From contig JAGXGC010000022.1 in NCBI GenBank assembly GCA_024636935.1, forward strand, positions 1 through 64,000: a stretch of DNA of 64,000 nucleotides, read 5' to 3'. Made by a program: the position numbers and the translations under genes. Shown one piece after another: positions 7,825 through 17,021 of this stretch (the stretch's first letter is position 1; each line of letters opens with the position of its first letter). The notes beneath the pieces were generated by a model. That model did no database searches and was not told the origin of the DNA. It saw nothing but the letters and a program-made list of their open reading frames with translations. This DNA is from Sideroxydans sp. (GTDB lineage Bacteria > Pseudomonadota > Gammaproteobacteria > Burkholderiales > Gallionellaceae).

Positions 7825-10614
7825 TCATCGGTGGAATGCAGCGACGCCATTTACTGTCGTTGTACTATTCTGAAATCCATACACGATGCCGGCACCGGTT
7901 GCCCCTATGCCAGTGAATGAACCGCCCAGTCCTCCCTGTATCGCAGCACCGTTTGCCGTAGCGGTGAAGGTCCCTCCACCGTTGCCATCGCCGAAGATGG
8001 TTTGCTGGATCGGCAAGTTTGTACCGGTCGCCACATAGTTGGTCGCCCCTACCGTGGCATTCACCCCGACATTCACTGTCATCGCGGTGAAGTTGGCCTG
8101 CAAGGTGGCCCCGTTCAAGGTGCCTACGTTACCCAGATTGTCAGTCGGGCTGGTGCCGCCCCCCAGTGTGTAGGTATACGTACCCGAAGCAGGCAAGGTC
8201 ACCGGCCCAGTCATCACCGGCGCCGTCAGCCAATGCAGGCTACTCCCCGTATTGCTAATGGAGGCTAATGCCGTGCTCGTCACACGGTCAGTCACGCCCA
8301 GATTACCGCCTTGCCAGCGGCCCCAACTGATTCCCGAAACAGCGTCCTTACCTTGATTGACTGCTAGAGCGGTTCCGATGGATATGCTATTGGAGTTCTG
8401 GCTGACGATTTGCCCACCACTATTGTTATTGGGTGCCATGTCAAAGCGGGTGAGATTTCCCGCTGCGTCTTTAAGCACTCGACCTGCGTTATTAAAAGCT
8501 CCGTTGGTATCAAAGTAAGTTGTGCCGTTTCCAGAGACCCCGAGTGCGTCATATCTGGAAATCGCCACCAGTTGATACGGTATAGCCAAATTAACCGTGG
8601 TGGCAGGCGCGCCGTTGAACGTATCGAGTTTGAATGCCGTGACTCCGCTGATGCTCTGCGTCGAGGCATCGGTCAAGAAATACTGCAGAAAAGCGCCGTT
8701 GACGCCATTGCCGGTGAGTTGGCCGGAAATATAGCCCTGTCCAGCGGCCCCGCCCACCAACACATTAAGTGTGCCGCCGCCATAAGTATCAAAGTGAGAG
8801 CGTGAATTGCCGACGCCACTATTAGAAGTCAGTGGCATCGAGGTGGCGCTGGCTGTCCAGTTAATACCTCCTCCGCTCAATGCCAGATTCGCCCCAACAG
8901 TTTGATTGGTGAAATTGACTGACAGACTGGCAGAACCGATTGTGCCTGCCGTCCCGTCTTGCATGGTTGGTGTGGTACCGCCATCCAGCAAATAGGTCGC
9001 AGTACCGACCAAAGCCTCCGGCAGATAGAACGGATTCACGCTGGGCCCGGTAATCCAGCTTCCGTAGCCACCCGAAAACGTCTGCGTGGCGGTAGAAGGC
9101 GCAGCTCCAGAATATGTCGTTGTTGTTGTCAGAGTCGGCACACTCGCATAACGCCCAAACTTGATCCCAGTCGTGCTAACGCTGTTCGCAGTGCCTGTCA
9201 CCGCCCCCGATGCGCTGGTCAAAGTATAGGTCGCCCCCGTGCTGCATGGTGCCGTTGAGCACCCGCCCCCCCACACCACAGAGAAGCTAGGATTGATTGC
9301 ATTCGGCGAGATGGATGCTGGCAAAGTCTCGAAGCTGTAAGGTTTGGAGAATGTGGAGAGCGAAAGGCTATCAGAGACCATCAATGAGGTCACCACATAG
9401 GGGTTAGTCACCGGTGCCGTCACCACAGGGGTAAAGGCCGTCGTCGTTCCGCCCTGAAGTAGCGTTTCCAATGTCGTCGTCGTTCCGTCCTGAACAAACG
9501 TTTGTGTAGTGGTGTTCAATGTTGTACCTGAGCTTGAGTTGACCAGCACAACAGGGACGAGCAACTGCGGGGCATTGATTACAGGCGTCGGTTGCAAAGC
9601 ACCAACCGGAGGAGGATTGTTCAAAACTGTTCCGGGACCTACTGGTGCAGTATCCGCCGCGACAGTCCTGATTGGCGCAGGTCCGGCTGCGCCGGGGCCA
9701 TCAGCTGCTGTCTGCGCCTTGTTTCCATCGCCGTTCTTGCGAGCCTGATCCCCGCCTTTCCCCGTTTGGTTTGCATTGCCATCCTGCGGTTTTTTTCCGC
9801 CGTCCTTTTGCCCCGAAGCTCCTTGCCCGGTTTTGCCGGCATTGTCTTCTTCATTCTCCTTGATGGTTTTGCTAGGGGCTGCAGCTACAGTGAAGATACT
9901 TGTATTGATCGGCGCCAGGATAGGCAGCGCATTCAGTCCGCTTGAGAAGCCCATTTGATTGGGCAGCACATTGACCGTGCCCAAGTTCGTCATGAGTGTC
10001 GTTTCACCTACGTTCACTTTGCTATATGTCCCTGGCTGTGGACCAGCGGGAGGGCCACCAACGGGCCCTCCGACTGGGCTTCCGGCAGGCCCTCCCATTG
10101 GCCCTCCCATTGGCCCTCCCATTGGCCCTCCCATTGGCTCTCCCATTGGGCCAATAGGTGGTACAACGTATGATTCGTGATCGGTGCCACGAATACCGAT
10201 AGTGGCTGATGGCGTCTTGATTCTGTAGTTGCGCTTGTTCTTGGATCCGATCAGGCCGGTCACTGCTCTGAAACCGCCTTTGAGCAATGAAAAGAAGCTG
10301 CGCTCACTGCCGTCCTGCTTGCCATTGAATACAAACTGGTCGAACTTCATCTGCGTATTCGGACGGATCGCGACAAAGCCCCCATCCAACATTTTGATTT
10401 GAGCCGAGGATGACATCGCAGTAGAGATGGAATCACCCTCGGATATCCTGTCGCCCTTCTTTAGGAATCGTGTCACCCCCGAAGTCGTGACCTTTACATT
10501 TCCGTGTACGAATTGAACCTTACCGGCCACGGCTGCTTCCGCAACTTGAGTCGAAAGCATCAGACTGACTGATGCGAAGGCTAGAAAATATTTTATTTGC
10601 TTGGTGATATTCAT
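7825..10614 (-). CDS. Large FecR-domain surface protein
   Basis: 929 residues from the ATG at 10614 (GAGG six bases upstream). Signal peptide (FLAFASVSLMLSTQVAEA), then a FecR-type domain (GKVQFVHGNVKV, FLKKGDRISEGDSI, ATIGIRGTDHESY), a PMGG repeat, a charged low-complexity linker, and a long Gly/Ser/Thr-rich C-terminal part. That part has two related beta-barrel-like segments with the pattern YTLGGGTSPTD..GNVGTLNGATLQANFT. The last ~110 residues resemble the barrel of TbpB-like or Slam-dependent surface proteins. It follows the TPR/barrel gene by 34 bp, so the pair may be a secreted protein and its outer-membrane assembly factor; this is inference. Confidence 0.7.
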   Translation of the reverse strand: MNITKQIKYFLAFASVSLMLSTQVAEAAVAGKVQFVHGNVKVTTSGVTRFLKKGDRISEGDSISTAMSSSAQIKMLDGGFVAIRPNTQMKFDQFVFNGKQDGSERSFFSLLKGGFRAVTGLIGSKNKRNYRIKTPSATIGIRGTDHESYVVPPIGPMGEPMGGPMGGPMGGPMGGPAGSPVGGPVGGPPAGPQPGTYSKVNVGETTLMTNLGTVNVLPNQMGFSSGLNALPILAPINTSIFTVAAAPSKTIKENEEDNAGKTGQGASGQKDGGKKPQDGNANQTGKGGDQARKNGDGNKAQTAADGPGAAGPAPIRTVAADTAPVGPGTVLNNPPPVGALQPTPVINAPQLLVPVVLVNSSSGTTLNTTTQTFVQDGTTTTLETLLQGGTTTAFTPVVTAPVTNPYVVTSLMVSDSLSLSTFSKPYSFETLPASISPNAINPSFSVVWGGGCSTAPCSTGATYTLTSASGAVTGTANSVSTTGIKFGRYASVPTLTTTTTYSGAAPSTATQTFSGGYGSWITGPSVNPFYLPEALVGTATYLLDGGTTPTMQDGTAGTIGSASLSVNFTNQTVGANLALSGGGINWTASATSMPLTSNSGVGNSRSHFDTYGGGTLNVLVGGAAGQGYISGQLTGNGVNGAFLQYFLTDASTQSISGVTAFKLDTFNGAPATTVNLAIPYQLVAISRYDALGVSGNGTTYFDTNGAFNNAGRVLKDAAGNLTRFDMAPNNNSGGQIVSQNSNSISIGTALAVNQGKDAVSGISWGRWQGGNLGVTDRVTSTALASISNTGSSLHWLTAPVMTGPVTLPASGTYTYTLGGGTSPTDNLGNVGTLNGATLQANFTAMTVNVGVNATVGATNYVATGTNLPIQQTIFGDGNGGGTFTATANGAAIQGGLGGSFTGIGATGAGIVYGFQNSTTTVNGVAAFHR
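10090..10149 (-). repeat. Five tandem 12-bp coding repeats (PMGG)
   Basis: Plus-strand unit CCCTCCCATTGG in copies starting at 10090, 10102, 10114 and 10126, with a degenerate fifth at 10138. On the coding strand it gives repeated Pro-Met-Gly-Gly. Copy-number change would keep the frame, so this can vary linker length but cannot switch the gene off. Confidence 0.85.
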
Positions 10615-10648
10615 GATCAACCTCATTCAAGAATGTTGCACATGCAGA

Positions 10649-11890
10649 CTATCGAAAATCCCTGCGTACCGTCATGGATGCATCGATACGATCAAAGCTG
10701 TAAATGGCTATATTGGATTTGTTGCGTGAATAACTGATCTGGGGACGGAACGTCCACAGCTTTGCAAAATGCCAATTAGCACCCAATGTGGCATCGGACA
10801 GTTTGTCATCGCGCTTGACCAGGAAGGCGAGATTCCTTTTGTCATACTGCCCTCTTTGAAAGCCAACGTTGGCAAACACCTCGGCCTCTTCGCTGAGTGA
10901 AGTTTGTCCGCCGAACCTCAAGCCATAGCCAGATTTGCTTCCGTCAGCACGATCATGCACCGCACCTTCTTTTAGCCCATTGATACTGCCAAACAGCGCG
11001 GATTTACCGTCATCCAAAATATGCAGCATCCCCGCACCGATGACTGCTTGATTGAAATCATTCACTTGATATGTGGGATCTGAATATCGATTCTTGCCGT
11101 ATTGCCCAAACACATTGAGCTGATTCTTGGGATTGAAAGTGTGCTGCCACCCCCCCGTGAACCCGTATGAATTTCTATTCTTCAGATGTGCCTGCTCATA
11201 GAAGCCCCAAGTCAGGCCCAATCGAAAAACTTCATCACCTGTTGCAAAGGCAGCGCCGGCTCGGGCATCCAAACTTCCAAAGTCATATGTATGCATCTTA
11301 TGATTGTTGCGCTGCCGCAGATCGACACCGCCATTTACACTCCATTGGCCAGTGAAGTCATGGTTAACCTCCCCGCCTATGGCACCCATATAGTAAGTGG
11401 CCGGTGTTTTCAGGCTGGTGGCATTCAAAGTGAACACCAGATCACCGAACGCAGGGATGGCTACATCCGATTGGCTGGTGGAATTATTGACGTTCGTATC
11501 ACGGCCGACAGTGCCCTCCAGATAGGCTGAATAACGCGTCTTCTTAGCCTCTTCTGCCGAATCGATCGCAGCAAGATATTTCTCGATAGTGATACGCGCA
11601 GCTTCCGGCGGCTCCTGCTTCATCACCGCTTCGAGTTCAGTCTTGGCGCGAGGAAGATCGCCCAGATGGAAATACGCACGGGCCATATCCAATCGCGCGC
11701 CCGCAAAGTTTGGATCAACAGCCAGAACACGCTCTAGGGCAAGCGTTGCTTTATCCGGATGGCCGCTATCCAGAGCAGCTATTCCCAATAGATAGTCAAA
11801 TTCCGAATTACCCGAATACTCGAAATCCTTTGCCGCCAAAAGCTGGTATGCATCTTCAGCTTTTCCTTCATTGAGCAGACCCGCTGCATC
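10649..11890 (-). pseudogene. 3' part of TPR/outer-membrane-barrel gene, split by the prophage
   Basis: About 412 residues of the original protein remain. Two or three TPR-like helices come first (NSEFDYLLGIAALDSGHPDKATLALERVL, AGARLDMARAYFHLGDLPRAKTELE), followed by a beta-barrel ending in Phe-Arg (DASMTVRRDFR), a layout like the DUF560/Slam family of surface-lipoprotein assembly modulators. The open frame runs on to 11929 only through prophage DNA. There is no signal peptide on this piece: it is on the other side of the prophage (49974-50175). Joining ...EQLLRD with AAGLLNEGKAED restores the frame exactly. Confidence 0.85.
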
Positions 11891-11891
11891 T
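11887..11891. repeat. Left copy of host target-site duplication CATCT
   Basis: CATCT here and at 49974-49978 flank the prophage. The uninterrupted host sequence would read GCATCTCGAAG. Because the last T of this copy could also be the first base of a TG...CA element, the duplication is five bases (element from 11892) or four (element from 11891). Confidence 0.75.
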
Positions 11892-12051
11892 GTGGGGGAG
11901 TGTTCGTATTGGCACATGGGAAGAACCAAGAAAAAACGGGAAGAAGTGGGATGCTGTGCGGGTTACAGGGCAATTAGAGATAAAAATCGAGGGTGGTTAA
12001 AAAAGCGCAAAAATGACCAAGGATTAACCATTTTTGCGCTTCATTTGGCAC
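11891..12051 (+). promoter_or_regulatory. Prophage left end with transposase-binding-like sites
   Basis: The terminal site is 11891-11915, ending TTGGCAC. An internal site at 12036-12051 reads, on the minus strand, GTGCCAAATG-N3-CGC, the same pattern as two sites at the right end. The arrangement is like the L sites of Mu bound by transposase A. Nothing else is seen in 11916-12003. Confidence 0.6.
12004..12040 (-). terminator. Perfect 12-bp inverted repeat after the repressor gene
   Basis: AGCGCAAAAATG (12004-12015) pairs with CATTTTTGCGCT (12029-12040) over a 13-nt loop. It lies 14 bp beyond the repressor stop and probably ends its transcript. The right arm overlaps a transposase-like site, so a role at the phage end is also possible. 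Confidence 0.5.
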
Positions 12052-12054
12052 AAC

Positions 12055-12795
12055 TTATATCTTGAATCGCCCGAATTTAAACGGGATCACAAGGCCGACA
12101 ATAAAGAATCGAGCCGCTTCTTCCGCTGTGTAGGTCTCGATGTTGGTCGAGCCATCACTCCTAACCACTATCGATCCATCCAACTTCAACTGAATACGCT
12201 TGAACCGCAAGTGTCCATCCTGTTGGATCGCATAGATCGCATCATCAATGAACCGACTGCACGATGTGTCAACCAGCACCTGATCCCCATGCGACAGTGT
12301 AGGTTCCATACTGTCACCAGACACTGACGCTATTTTTATATTGCTGAAGTTGCTGCCAACACGTTCACGCAGTAGTCGCACATCAACCCTTACCTGCACC
12401 ACGGCCTCTTCGTGAACCTCACTGCCGGGGCCAGCAGAGCCGCTCACGTTCACATATTTATCGATAGAGACCTGATCCCCTGCATACACTGGATTAGCAG
12501 GCGAGCTTGCTCCAAGCCCAATATCGTCAGCACCCCATGCATATAGCTTGTGAATATCCTCACTGAGGAACATCTCACCTACACCAGTTAACAGCCAGTT
12601 GGTGTTTATCTTGGCGCGCCCCAAATCAACTAACGCCTCCCCACCAGGCATGGAATTGCCAAGCTCATAATCCTTCAAGGAAGGTAATTTCATACCAGTT
12701 AGGACGCAGAACTCTTTTTGGGTCAAATGTAGCTCCGTGCGCGCATCTCTAATGCGCTTCCCAGTATCCACCTTCAGGTTGTCGCTAGAAATCAT
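12055..12795 (-). CDS. Phage repressor, HTH plus S24 peptidase
   Basis: 246 residues. The N-terminal XRE-type helix-turn-helix is RIRDARTELHLTQKEFCVLTGMKLPSLKDYELG; the C-terminal LexA/CI-like S24 domain has SGDSMEPTLSHGDQVLVD (catalytic Ser) and RFKRIQ (catalytic Lys). It is divergent from the early operon and lies next to five copies of AGCGACAACC, one inside its own first codons, so it should repress the early promoter and itself. The S24 domain implies RecA-stimulated self-cleavage, unlike the Mu c repressor, which lacks this domain. Confidence 0.92.
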   Translation of the reverse strand: MISSDNLKVDTGKRIRDARTELHLTQKEFCVLTGMKLPSLKDYELGNSMPGGEALVDLGRAKINTNWLLTGVGEMFLSEDIHKLYAWGADDIGLGASSPANPVYAGDQVSIDKYVNVSGSAGPGSEVHEEAVVQVRVDVRLLRERVGSNFSNIKIASVSGDSMEPTLSHGDQVLVDTSCSRFIDDAIYAIQQDGHLRFKRIQLKLDGSIVVRSDGSTNIETYTAEEAARFFIVGLVIPFKFGRFKI

Positions 12796-12912
12796 TTAGC
12801 GACAACCAAACAGCGACAACCAAACAGATGGTTGTCGCTATCAATAACTTCATGTTTATAAAACAAGTTCATTAAATTTCCTGCAAAGGTATGAAATAAC
12901 ATAGCGACAACC
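12777..12912. promoter_or_regulatory. Operator array of five AGCGACAACC half-sites
   Basis: Sites at 12777-12787 (minus orientation), 12797-12807 (plus), 12812-12821 (plus), 12830-12840 (minus) and 12902-12912 (plus). The third and fourth form a perfect 10-bp dyad with an 8-nt spacer. The fifth lies just upstream of the early promoter -35 box; the first two flank the repressor start. The position fits binding by the repressor, Ner or both. Confidence 0.75.
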
Positions 12913-12924
12913 ATGTCAGGCCAC

Positions 12925-12953
12925 TTGACAAGGTATGGAATCCCATTTCTAAT
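12925..12953 (+). promoter_or_regulatory. Early promoter Pe
   Basis: TTGACA (12925-12930), a 17-bp spacer, TCTAAT (12948-12953). It would start transcription about 30 bases before ner. An operator copy ends 12 bp upstream of the -35 box. Confidence 0.7.
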
Positions 12954-12988
12954 GCGAACCATCGAACAACCAAGCAAAGGCTAAAAAC

Positions 12989-13333
12989 ATGGCAACCAAC
13001 ACGGCAAAAAAACCAGTCGATCAAGACTGGGATTCTGCGGACGTTAAGTATGCGCTGCATAAGAAAGGGATCACCCTTTCCAGTATCGCCGAAGCCTACG
13101 GATTGACTAGCTCAAGCACGCTGTCATCGGTATTCACCCGCAGCTATCCACTCAACGAAAAGCGTATCGCCGATGCCATCGGTGTCCACCCTATGGAAAT
13201 ATGGCCTTCTCGCTACAACAAAGACGGTTCAGTCAAGCCACGAGGCTTCCGTGCATTGCAGTTTAACGCAACCGAGAAGGCGCGCAAGAGCAAGACAACT
13301 GCCGCCGACAGCAGATTCTTGAAGGTCGCCTGA
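12989..13333 (+). CDS. ner: Ner/Nlp-type transcriptional regulator
   Basis: 114 residues with a helix-turn-helix of the Ner/SfsB family: DVKYALHKKGITLSSIAEAYGLTSSSTLSSVFTRSYPLNEKRIADAIGVHPMEIWPSRY. In Mu, Ner is the first early gene and turns down both early and repressor transcription. Here it is likewise the first gene after Pe. Its C-terminal tail of about 30 residues is longer than in Mu Ner and basic. Confidence 0.9.
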   Translation: MATNTAKKPVDQDWDSADVKYALHKKGITLSSIAEAYGLTSSSTLSSVFTRSYPLNEKRIADAIGVHPMEIWPSRYNKDGSVKPRGFRALQFNATEKARKSKTTAADSRFLKVA

Positions 13334-13334
13334 C

Positions 13335-13778
13335 ATGCGCAAGATCGTGGACACATTGACTGGCGACCTATTCGCCACCGTGCCACAAGCGCACCCAATG
13401 ACACCGGGTGCATGGCGCTTTCGTGGCGAGATCGCCCATGTGATGGGTGAAGCCATCAAGACATGCTCCAAAGACCGTTACCAGATCGCCGCTGATATGA
13501 GCCGCCTACTTGGGCGCGAGGTATCGGTAAACACCCTAGATAAGTACACCTCCGAAGCCTCGGAGGATCACATCCCAAACCTTGAAACCGCCATCGCTTT
13601 TGATGCCGCTACCGAACAGATGGCGCTTGCCAATCTATTCGTCAGCAAGCTCGGATGCCGCGTGCTTCCCGGCAAGGAAAGCCTTCTGGTCGAACTGGTT
13701 AGATTGGACCAGATGAGGGCGGACATCACCAAGCAAGAGAAGGCGATCAAGCGCGTCCTTGGAGAAAGCCATGACTAA
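13335..13778 (+). CDS. Conserved early phage protein of unknown function
   Basis: 147 residues, starting two bases after the ner stop and overlapping the transposase start. GEAIKTCSKDRYQIAADMSRLLGREVSVNTLDKYTSEASEDHIPNLETAIAFDAAT suggests a DNA-binding fold with helix-turn-helix character. Proteins of this sort occur between ner and transposase in several Mu-like phages. I cannot name a function. Confidence 0.75.
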   Translation: MRKIVDTLTGDLFATVPQAHPMTPGAWRFRGEIAHVMGEAIKTCSKDRYQIAADMSRLLGREVSVNTLDKYTSEASEDHIPNLETAIAFDAATEQMALANLFVSKLGCRVLPGKESLLVELVRLDQMRADITKQEKAIKRVLGESHD

Positions 13779-15870
13779 TAAAGTCGACATCAAGGTGATC
13801 GCTGATGCCTTGGACGTAAGTAAGCAGGCATGTCAAAAGCGTGCACTCAAAGAATCATGGCCGTTTGATGAAGTGCCACATCCGGGCGGGGGAAAGCGCC
13901 TCTACCCCCTCGCCACCCTACCCAAAGTAGTGCGCGAAGCCATCCTGCACCACAGCGTTAAAAGCTTGCACTCAGACGATGCTCCCCTTTCATCGTCTGG
14001 GTTGGGGGTTGCGACCACAGTCGCAACTCCTACCTATCCCGTAGTACCGCTTGATCCAGATCATTGCACCGCCCGCCAGCGTGAAGAGAAGCTGGCACGC
14101 CAAACAGTGCTGCGCAAGCTGGATGAGTTGCAACACGCCTCCAGTTGCACACGCGAAGCGGCGATCACGACCATGCTGACGATGGCACGTGCCGGAACAC
14201 TTGGTGAATCCGTATGCGCAACCCTGCGCATGGCACGTGATGCCCGTGGCCGCAAGGGCGATGAATACCCATCGGTGCGCTCACTCAAGCGCTGGATCGC
14301 CAAGGACAAGGCTGGCGACCTGATGCCCAAGATCACGCAAGCCGACATGCGCATCCTGCCTTGGCACGCGCTGGCGATATCCCTGCGCCGCCGCCCTCAA
14401 GGCAGCAGCTTGACGTGGCTGCACAGTGAACTTGAATCGCAGTGGAATGCAGAATGGGGAACCGCCCCGAGCTACCACGTAGTGAGCCGATTATTCCGCG
14501 ATAAGTTCAGCCAGATCGACCAACTCAAAGGCCGCTATACAGGCTCCGCGTTGCGCAGCCACAAGTTCTATCAACACCGCACCAATGAAGGGCTTGTACC
14601 AGCGATGGAAGTCCACGCGGACGGCTGGAACACCCACTTCACTGCACCACACCCTGTGACAGGCGAGTTCATCACCTATGAAGTGTGGCACTACCACGAT
14701 GTAGCAACTCGCTTCGTCACCCCACCCGGATTGGGTTTAACCGAGAAATTCGAGGTGATCGCTAAGGGCTTGGAGAACTTCATTCGTGTGTTTGGCGTGC
14801 CGCTGATCGTGCAGACCGACTCCACCAAGATCGTGCGCGGATCGGCACGCTTCACCAAAGACCCAGTGCGCTCAATCGAAGAGCGTGTCGGCTGCACCGT
14901 CGTCCACCCCCAAGAGGTTGGAAACTCCCAAGCCAACGGCATCTGCGAAAACTTCAACGTCAGCTACCTAGACAAGCGCAGCCGTGAACTGGCGACCTAC
15001 CAGAGCAAAGGACAGATGGATGAACTGACCTTTAAGCGCGTCAAGAAACTCACCGCAGACATGGTGAAAGCGGCCAACGCAGGCGACCTAGTAGAGCGCG
15101 ACAAGAAAAAACTCGAAGCCGAGCGCATGGGTAAAGGGATGGTGTTCACCACTCATGCCGAAGCGGTGGAGTGGATCAACGGTATATGCGCAGACTATAA
15201 CAATCGCCCGCATCGCAGCCTGCCAAAGGTGCGCGGAGAGGATGGCAAGTTGCGCCACCAGACCCCCGCAGAAGCGGTAGCTCAACATGCTGCCAATGGC
15301 TGGAAACCTGAGCTGATGGGCGACACACCAGAAGCCCACGAAGCATTCCTGATCGACACCTTCCGTCCGCGCACCATCGTCAAAGTCACCCGCGAAACCG
15401 TCAGCCCATACGGCGGCATGCGCTTCCGCAATGCCGAGGTTCTTGGCCACTGGAACGGTAAGGAAGTCGTGGTGGTGTATGACATCCATGAATGGCAGAC
15501 CGTGCGCGTAGAACAAATGAACGGTGCGCTGATCTGCATCGCAGAGTTCGTCGCAGCCACAGGCTACCGCGCTGTCACCGCCTACGAGGATGCAGAAGAC
15601 AAACGTGCCAAGGCTCAGATACGCCGCCGTGAGAAACAGATCGAGCAGATCGAGGCGCGTCATCCAACAGCGGCCATCGAAGCACCCGTTAAAACAATCG
15701 TGGACTTCATCGACATTAACCCCGCGCCAGCAAAGGAGCGTGAGCTAACCATCGCAGACTTTTTACCCGCAGCAAAGAAGGAAGAGAAGGAATCGACCTA
15801 TAGCGACACCGTTATGTGGCTGTACGGCGATAACAAGGAAGCACCGAAAGAAGAGGTGGCCGCCAAGTAG
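13771..15870 (+). CDS. Transposase A (MuA-like, DDE)
   Basis: 699 residues from the ATG at 13771, with GGAGA five bases upstream; a TTG at 13759 is less likely. The N-terminal winged-helix domain (IKVIADALDVSKQACQKRALKESWPF...HPGGGKRLY) resembles the Mu DNA-binding domain. The catalytic core has Asp ~284 (HADGW), Asp ~350 (QTDS) and Glu ~393 (GICENFN), the DDE triad. It cuts and joins the phage ends during integration and replicative transposition. The C-terminal part would contact the B protein. Confidence 0.96.
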   Translation: MTNKVDIKVIADALDVSKQACQKRALKESWPFDEVPHPGGGKRLYPLATLPKVVREAILHHSVKSLHSDDAPLSSSGLGVATTVATPTYPVVPLDPDHCTARQREEKLARQTVLRKLDELQHASSCTREAAITTMLTMARAGTLGESVCATLRMARDARGRKGDEYPSVRSLKRWIAKDKAGDLMPKITQADMRILPWHALAISLRRRPQGSSLTWLHSELESQWNAEWGTAPSYHVVSRLFRDKFSQIDQLKGRYTGSALRSHKFYQHRTNEGLVPAMEVHADGWNTHFTAPHPVTGEFITYEVWHYHDVATRFVTPPGLGLTEKFEVIAKGLENFIRVFGVPLIVQTDSTKIVRGSARFTKDPVRSIEERVGCTVVHPQEVGNSQANGICENFNVSYLDKRSRELATYQSKGQMDELTFKRVKKLTADMVKAANAGDLVERDKKKLEAERMGKGMVFTTHAEAVEWINGICADYNNRPHRSLPKVRGEDGKLRHQTPAEAVAQHAANGWKPELMGDTPEAHEAFLIDTFRPRTIVKVTRETVSPYGGMRFRNAEVLGHWNGKEVVVVYDIHEWQTVRVEQMNGALICIAEFVAATGYRAVTAYEDAEDKRAKAQIRRREKQIEQIEARHPTAAIEAPVKTIVDFIDINPAPAKERELTIADFLPAAKKEEKESTYSDTVMWLYGDNKEAPKEEVAAK

Positions 15871-15926
15871 TTCTAGCTACCGGACGGCCTTTTGAAGCAA
15901 CAGCACTACAGCAAGGAGAAATATAC

Positions 15927-16655
15927 ATGAAACAGCATTTCGTAGAAACCAGCAACCACCGCCGCTTCATCGCGGGTGTATCCGCAGTCGAGAACCGTGG
16001 CAGCCCAGAAGCATGCATCCAGCTACTCACAGGATCACCCGGTACAGGCAAGAGCTGCACCGTTGATAACTGGGGAGCCAAGCGCGACGCCATCTATCTC
16101 GAAGGCATCCCCGGCATGAGCCTCAGCTTCATCCGTGACTATCTGGCAGATCAGACCAACGTCTATGCACGCGGCAAGTTCGCCCAGTACCAAGGCATGG
16201 TGGATCACTTCCGCCGCAGCCGCCAACCCATCATCCTAGACGAAGCGCAGCACGGCTTGCCCAATAAGGCCGAGTGCATCGAATACCTGCGCCGCATCGC
16301 CGAGCAAGCCAACGTCATCCTGGTGCTGGTGTGCCACACCTCCGAGAAGCACCGCTTCAGCGAGGATCGTCTGGCCCACATCGCCACCCGCGTATCCGAC
16401 GTGACCGAGCTGAAGCCAGCCAGCATCGAAGACTGCGCCATCTATCTGGGTGACCTATGCGAAGTGCGCGTGGATGCAGGCATCGCGCAGTTGGTATTCG
16501 AGCAATCACGCGGACGCTACCGCCTCATGTCCAACGCCGGACGTACCCTTGAGGCCATCGGTAACAAGATGGGTTTAACCGAGCTGACTGCCTCCGACAT
16601 CAAGGGCATCCGCCTATGTGAAGACGCCATGAAGGCGCTGAAGAAAGGGGCCTGA
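15927..16655 (+). CDS. Transposition ATPase B (MuB-like, AAA+)
   Basis: 242 residues. Walker A is GSPGTGKSCTVDNW, Walker B is PIILDEAQHG, with a sensor-like LVCHTSEKHRF. MuB binds target DNA, stimulates transposase A and provides target immunity. It has the short form without the long N-terminal DNA-binding extension of Mu itself, as in B3- or D3112-like phages. Preceded by AAGGAG. Confidence 0.94.
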   Translation: MKQHFVETSNHRRFIAGVSAVENRGSPEACIQLLTGSPGTGKSCTVDNWGAKRDAIYLEGIPGMSLSFIRDYLADQTNVYARGKFAQYQGMVDHFRRSRQPIILDEAQHGLPNKAECIEYLRRIAEQANVILVLVCHTSEKHRFSEDRLAHIATRVSDVTELKPASIEDCAIYLGDLCEVRVDAGIAQLVFEQSRGRYRLMSNAGRTLEAIGNKMGLTELTASDIKGIRLCEDAMKALKKGA

Positions 16656-16658
16656 TTG

Positions 16659-17021
16659 ATGTCAAGAAAAGGCCAAATCTCCCCTCGCACCGTCACGTTC
16701 GGCTTGCGCCAGCGTGCGTGGTGGGTGATGCGACGCCGCATCAGCTTCAGCCTAGCCGAACTGTTGGCCACACTGGCCGATGGTACAGAGCGCGATGCAG
16801 AAGGAAACCTGCGCAAATACCTGCGCGCCTTGGTAGCTGTTGGGATCGTGCGTGTAGAGGCCGAGTTGGAGCGTGGCACAGCACTCACCAGCCCCGGCTT
16901 CTATCGCTACCAGCTCATCGTCAATTCAGGTCGTAAAGCCCCGGTATGGCGCGCCAAGAGCAATAGCGTGTACGACCCGAACAGCGACACCACCTACCCA
17001 ATGGGGGAACGCCATGAATGA
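16659..17021 (+). CDS. Early phage protein, probable winged helix
   Basis: 120 residues from the ATG at 16659. Basic N-terminus (SRKGQISPRTVTFGLRQRAWWVMRRRISFSLAELLATLADG) and a central NLRKYLRALVAVGIVRVE that looks like a recognition helix with wing. Follows transposase B by three bases and overlaps the next gene. Such genes are common after B in transposable phages; function unknown. Confidence 0.7.
   Translation: MSRKGQISPRTVTFGLRQRAWWVMRRRISFSLAELLATLADGTERDAEGNLRKYLRALVAVGIVRVEAELERGTALTSPGFYRYQLIVNSGRKAPVWRAKSNSVYDPNSDTTYPMGERHE

Noticed and set aside
10090..10149. Phase-variable repeat
   Set aside because: The 12-bp unit keeps the reading frame whatever the copy number, so it cannot switch expression.
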